From assembly GCA_013694685.1 (NCBI GenBank), contig JACDBY010000098.1:1-8756 (forward strand): 8,756 bases of DNA. Reading direction: 5' to 3'. Positions 6,074 through 8,756 of the stretch are shown here, in pieces (the stretch's first letter is position 1; each line of letters starts with the position of its first letter). The translations under genes were made by a program, and so were the position numbers. Below the pieces are notes generated by a model. The model was not told the DNA's origin. It made no database searches and was given only the letters and a program-made list of their open reading frames with translations. This stretch comes from Actinomycetota bacterium (GTDB lineage Bacteria; Actinomycetota; Thermoleophilia; Gaiellales; Gaiellaceae).

Positions 6074-6865
6074 TCACGTCAGCGCCAGCAGCGCGAAGTA
6101 CGCCGCCGGCCCCGCCCAGAGGAGCGAGTCGATCCGGTCGAGCACACCCCCGTGGCCGCCGAGCAGTCGCCCCGAGTCCTTCACCGCGAGATCGCGCTTC
6201 ATCGCCGACTCGAACAGGTCGCCGAGCGTCGCCGCGAGCGCGATCACGACGCCGAGGACGACCGCCTCGCCCGAGGTGAGGACATCCTGCTCGTAGAGCG
6301 CGAAGAAAGCGACGCCGACGGCTGCCAGCGTGCCCGCGACGAACCCCTCCCACGTCTTCGCTGGAGAGATCGCGGGAGCGAGGCGGTGCCGCCCGATCGC
6401 ACGGCCGACGACGAACGCGAACGTGTCGTCCGCGAACACCGTCAGGAGCGTCGTGAAGACCAGCAAGCGACCGTCGATGGGAATGTCACGCAGCAGGACG
6501 AAGAGCGAGAGACCGCCGCCGACCCACGCCACGCCGAGGACGGTCGTGGCGAGTCCTGCAGCGGCGTTCTGGCGCGCGCTCGAGATGAAGAACACGAGCA
6601 GGGCGGCCGGCAACGTGGCGAGGATGCCGCCGAGCAACCATTCCGGCCCCCCGAGCTGCGCGCCGAGCAGCGTCAGAGCGAGCCCTACGTACCCGCCGAG
6701 CACGACCGGCCGCAGAACGCGCGCCATGCCGTACAGCTCGTGGAGAGCGAGGAGCCCGCCTGCGAGGAGGAGCCCGAAGAGCCACCAGCCCCCGAGCCAG
6801 ACGAGCCCGAGGACGAGCGGGAGGAGCGCCGCCGCGACGGCGACGCGCGAGACGAGCGGCGTCAA
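6074..6865 (-). CDS. cdsA: Phosphatidate cytidylyltransferase (CDP-diacylglycerol synthase)
   Basis: Integral membrane enzyme that makes CDP-diacylglycerol from phosphatidate and CTP for phospholipid synthesis. From the TTG at 6865 the product is 263 residues with several hydrophobic helices (about 7-45, 55-95, 105-125, 135-155, 175-190, 198-215). The conserved C-terminal blocks are clear: DDTFAFVVGRAIGRH (146-160), SPAKTWEG (167-174) and the CdsA signature from S220 to D246, containing MKRDLAVKDSGRLLGGHGG and DRID. The frame stays open far upstream, inside uppS, but hydrophobic homology begins at the TTG, whose bases overlap the uppS stop as TTGA. An AGGG about 9 nt upstream may assist. The overlap implies coupled translation of uppS and cdsA. 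Confidence 0.94.
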   Translation of the reverse strand: MTPLVSRVAVAAALLPLVLGLVWLGGWWLFGLLLAGGLLALHELYGMARVLRPVVLGGYVGLALTLLGAQLGGPEWLLGGILATLPAALLVFFISSARQNAAAGLATTVLGVAWVGGGLSLFVLLRDIPIDGRLLVFTTLLTVFADDTFAFVVGRAIGRHRLAPAISPAKTWEGFVAGTLAAVGVAFFALYEQDVLTSGEAVVLGVVIALAATLGDLFESAMKRDLAVKDSGRLLGGHGGVLDRIDSLLWAGPAAYFALLALT

Positions 6866-7527
6866 CGAGCCGCCCTGGCCCCGAATCGCCGCTGGCGTGC
6901 TGCGTACGCCTCCACCGCCGACCGCAGCTCGGCCTCGCCGAAGTCGGGCCACAGCGTCTCCGTGAAGACGAGCTCGGCATAGGCCGCTTCCCACAGCATG
7001 AAGTTCGAGATCCGCAGCTCGCCCGAGGTACGCACCAGCAGGTCGATCTCGGCGAGCTCCGGTGCATACAGGCGGTCGGCGAGCGCCTCCTCGTCGACGT
7101 CCTCCGCGCGCACGCCGTCCGCGACGAGCCTCCGCGCCGCGTCGACGAGCTCCGCTCTGCCTCCGTAGTCGAAGGCGATCCAGAGCTGGAGCGTCTCGAG
7201 GTGCGCCGTCTCTTCCTCGAGGGCGCGCATCTTGGCGTCGAGCCACCCCTCGACCCGGTCGCGCCGACCGACGAAACGAGTGCGGACGCCCTGCTTCGCG
7301 AGGTCGGGCAGCTCCCCGTCGATCGTCTCCGAGAGGAGCTCGAGCAGGTCGGCGACCTCGTCGGGGGGTCGCGTCCAGTTCTCGGTCGAGAAGGCGTAGA
7401 CGGCGAGCGCCTCGATGCCCAGGTCAATCGCGGCTTCGACGGTGCGCCGGAGTGCGCGCGTGCCCGCACGATGACCGTCGGCGACGGAGACGCCGTTCCG
7501 CGCGGCCCAGCGACCGCTTCCGTCCAT
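6862..7527 (-). CDS. uppS: Undecaprenyl diphosphate synthase (cis-prenyltransferase), start uncertain
   Basis: Extends farnesyl diphosphate with isopentenyl diphosphate to undecaprenyl diphosphate, the lipid carrier of cell-wall synthesis. Family blocks: MDGSGRWA with the catalytic Asp at residue 2, GHRAGTRALR (19-28), AVYAFSTENW (42-51), FVGRRDRV, AFDYGGRAEL and the C-terminal DLLVRTSGELRISNFMLWE. The ATG at 7527 is the first standard start, but it would remove the conserved first strand. VPRTVAII is encoded in frame just upstream (7551-7528), yet no ATG, GTG or TTG lies between the in-frame frr stop at 7620-7618 and 7527. A rare ATT at 7581, with AAGG 8 nt before it, would give about 239 residues. 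Two usually Asn positions are changed: DGNGRW is DGSGRW and NYGGR is DYGGR. It overlaps cdsA by 4 bp. Confidence 0.92.
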   Translation of the reverse strand: MDGSGRWAARNGVSVADGHRAGTRALRRTVEAAIDLGIEALAVYAFSTENWTRPPDEVADLLELLSETIDGELPDLAKQGVRTRFVGRRDRVEGWLDAKMRALEEETAHLETLQLWIAFDYGGRAELVDAARRLVADGVRAEDVDEEALADRLYAPELAEIDLLVRTSGELRISNFMLWEAAYAELVFTETLWPDFGEAELRSAVEAYAARQRRFGARAAR

Positions 7528-7597
7528 GATGATCGCGACGGTGCGCGGGACTCCGTCCCGAGCACTAGAAGAAGTGGAAATAGCTCTTGCCTTTCTA

Positions 7598-7626
7598 GAG
7601 GTTTGGCCGCGAAGCGGTCAAACCTC
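7598..7626. repeat. 13-bp-stem hairpin spanning the frr stop codon
   Basis: Arms 7598-7610 and 7614-7626 pair over 13 bp around a GAA triloop. On the plus strand all pairs hold, with one G-U. On the minus strand, the coding sense, one A-C mismatch interrupts the stem and the loop is TTC. The frr stop (7620-7618) and its last two codons are inside the arm. No T-tract follows, so it is not a canonical terminator. It could tune frr-uppS transcription or block 3' exonucleases. The core GACCGC-TTC-GCGGCC has the same architecture as GACCCC-TTC-GGGGTC after ispG, so both may belong to one repeat family. Confidence 0.8.
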
Positions 7627-8181
7627 CATGATCTCGGCCTCTTTGTGCTTCAGCAGCTCGTCGATCCGCTTCACGTGGTCGTCGGTCAGCTTCTGCACCT
7701 GGGCCTCTCCGCGCCGCTCCTCGTCGTCTCCCACCTCACCGGAGCGAACGAGCTCCTCGAGATGGCGCATGACGTCGCGCCGGACGTTCCGGATCGCGAC
7801 CTTCCCGTCCTCGGCCGACCGCCGGACGACCTTGACGAGCTCCTTGCGCCGCTCCTCGGTGAGCGCCGGGATGGGCAGCCGGATGAGCTTCCCATCGTTC
7901 GACGGCTGGAGGCCGAGGTCGGACTCCATGATGGCCTTCTCGATCGCCTTGATCTGCGTCGGGTCGTACGGCTGCACCGAGAGGAGACGGGCTTCCGGGG
8001 CCGAGATCGTCGCCATGTTGGAGAGCGGTGTCGGGACGCCGTAGTAGTCGAGCGTGATGCGGTCGAGGAGCGCCGTCGAGGCGCGGCCCGTGCGGATGCT
8101 CTGGAACTCGCTGCGCGTGTGCTCGATCGACCCGTCCATCCGTCGCTCGCAGTCTGCGAGGAACTCCTCGATCGCGGCCAC
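7618..8181 (-). CDS. frr: Ribosome recycling factor
   Basis: Releases ribosomes from mRNA after termination, together with EF-G. The 187-residue product is the usual length (185 in E. coli). It shows the N-terminal helix with FQSIRTGRAST (26-36), the hinge and domain II around YYGVPTPLSNMATISAPEARLL and LPIPALTEERRKEL (102-115), and the C-terminal three-helix part with VRRDVMRHLEEL and KHKEAEIMEV. The start is GTG at 8181, firmly fixed by AGGAGG at 8192-8187 with 5-nt spacing. It follows pyrH as in most bacteria, but the pyrH-frr gap here is 196 bp because of a duplicated pyrH 3' end. The last codons GAG GTT TGA lie in a hairpin arm. Confidence 0.97.
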   Translation of the reverse strand: MAAIEEFLADCERRMDGSIEHTRSEFQSIRTGRASTALLDRITLDYYGVPTPLSNMATISAPEARLLSVQPYDPTQIKAIEKAIMESDLGLQPSNDGKLIRLPIPALTEERRKELVKVVRRSAEDGKVAIRNVRRDVMRHLEELVRSGEVGDDEERRGEAQVQKLTDDHVKRIDELLKHKEAEIMEV

Positions 8182-8186
8182 CTATG

Positions 8187-8192
8187 CCTCCT
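8187..8192 (-). promoter_or_regulatory. Strong Shine-Dalgarno of frr
   Basis: Minus-strand AGGAGG, part of GGGAGGAGG, is followed by CATAG and the GTG start of frr. It is the best ribosome binding site in the window and decides the frr start. It lies 25 nt after the stop of the duplicated pyrH tail, a spacing typical of the original pyrH-frr junction. Confidence 0.8.
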
Positions 8193-8216
8193 CCCGATCG
8201 CTTGCCCGACGATCCG

Positions 8217-8342
8217 TCACGACGCAGCCGATCCGCTCGTGACGAGCGTCCTGATTCTCTCACCCGAGCCGATCCGCACGATGTTCCCCTCCGCCAGCTC
8301 GAACACGTGGATCGGCAACCCGTTCGACGTGGCGGAACCCAT
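8217..8342 (-). pseudogene. Duplicated 3' end of pyrH (41-codon remnant)
   Basis: From ATG at 8342 the frame reads MGSATSN, then [20 protein letters not shown] and ERIRTLVTSGSAAS, then stops. It is a second copy of the PyrH C-terminus, which in the main copy reads [34 protein letters not shown]. Over the 81 nt coding LPIHV to TLVT the copies differ at 9 positions: 6 silent changes in 5 codons, and D/E, A/G and G/R replacements. Both copies keep the otherwise rare codon AGA. The Gly of the conserved IGTLV is Arg here, suggesting decay. The copy stops 35 bp before frr, where a native pyrH end would be expected. It may be the displaced original 3' end left by an integration event, or a partial tandem duplication. 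Its ATG is in the loop of a 6-bp hairpin (8334-8348). Translation is possible but unproven. Confidence 0.75.
8262..8325 (-). repeat. 64-bp inverted repeat, left arm (inside pyrH tail duplicate)
   Basis: This segment is the exact reverse complement of 8693-8756, 64 of 64 bases, across a 367-bp spacer. In this arm it encodes [21 protein letters not shown] on the minus strand. Identity stops at 8325 going inward (8326 and 8692 no longer pair) and at the window edge going outward, so the true repeat may be longer. Confidence 0.9.
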
Positions 8343-8377
8343 GGTTCCCCCACGAGCCCCCTCCTGCCCTACCCAGC

Positions 8378-8756
<379 letters not shown>

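Noticed and set aside
5270..6982. Long plus-strand frames opposite dxr and cdsA
   Set aside because: They are shadows of the well-supported minus-strand genes with charged, low-complexity translations and no ribosome binding sites of note.
6866..7246. Upstream extension of the cdsA frame
   Set aside because: It lies wholly inside uppS in another frame and is Arg-rich. Hydrophobic CdsA homology begins only at the TTG at 6865.

Overview
This window is a high-GC chromosomal segment. It carries the conserved housekeeping cluster pyrH-frr-uppS-cdsA-dxr-rseP-(aat)-ispG-[DUF3352-like lipoprotein]-proS, which reads right to left on the minus strand. Only aat is on the plus strand. The core order pyrH-frr-uppS-cdsA-dxr-rseP-proS is familiar from Firmicutes and Actinobacteria. 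The strong GC bias, the GTG and TTG starts, ispG placed beside rseP and a DUF3352-like lipoprotein suggest a deep-branching actinobacterium of the Thermoleophilia type. That placement is inference and was not tested by a search.

Layout from the right edge leftwards: (i) the C-terminal half of pyrH, 5'-incomplete; (ii) a 196-bp stretch holding a second, diverged copy of the pyrH 3' end as a 41-codon mini-ORF; (iii) frr, with a strong Shine-Dalgarno and a GTG start; (iv) a long hairpin that overlaps the frr stop codon, then uppS, whose conserved N-terminus has no ATG, GTG or TTG start; (v) cdsA, coupled to uppS by a TTGA overlap; (vi) a 108-bp gap; (vii) dxr and rseP, coupled by an ATGA overlap; (viii) aat on the opposite strand, squeezed between rseP (9-bp gap) and ispG (34-bp gap); (ix) ispG, whose last codons run into a cluster of GGGGTC/GACCCC palindromes; (x) a two-repeat DUF3352-like lipoprotein; (xi) the first 76 codons of proS.

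The genes work together in familiar ways. Dxr and IspG are the second and second-to-last steps of the MEP isoprenoid pathway, UppS uses isoprenoids to make the undecaprenyl carrier for the cell wall, CdsA makes CDP-diacylglycerol for phospholipids, and RseP is an intramembrane protease. PyrH, Frr, ProS and Aat serve nucleotide supply, translation and protein turnover.

I see no new defence system, CRISPR array, transposase gene or RNA gene. The notable parts are non-coding or structural: the palindromic repeat family, the duplicated pyrH 3' end, and a perfect 64-bp inverted copy of that duplicate at the right edge. The inverted copy breaks pyrH at its GNPFF motif and looks most like a chimeric or mis-assembled sequence end. 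Other points are the unusual uppS start and small departures in UppS, Dxr and RseP.
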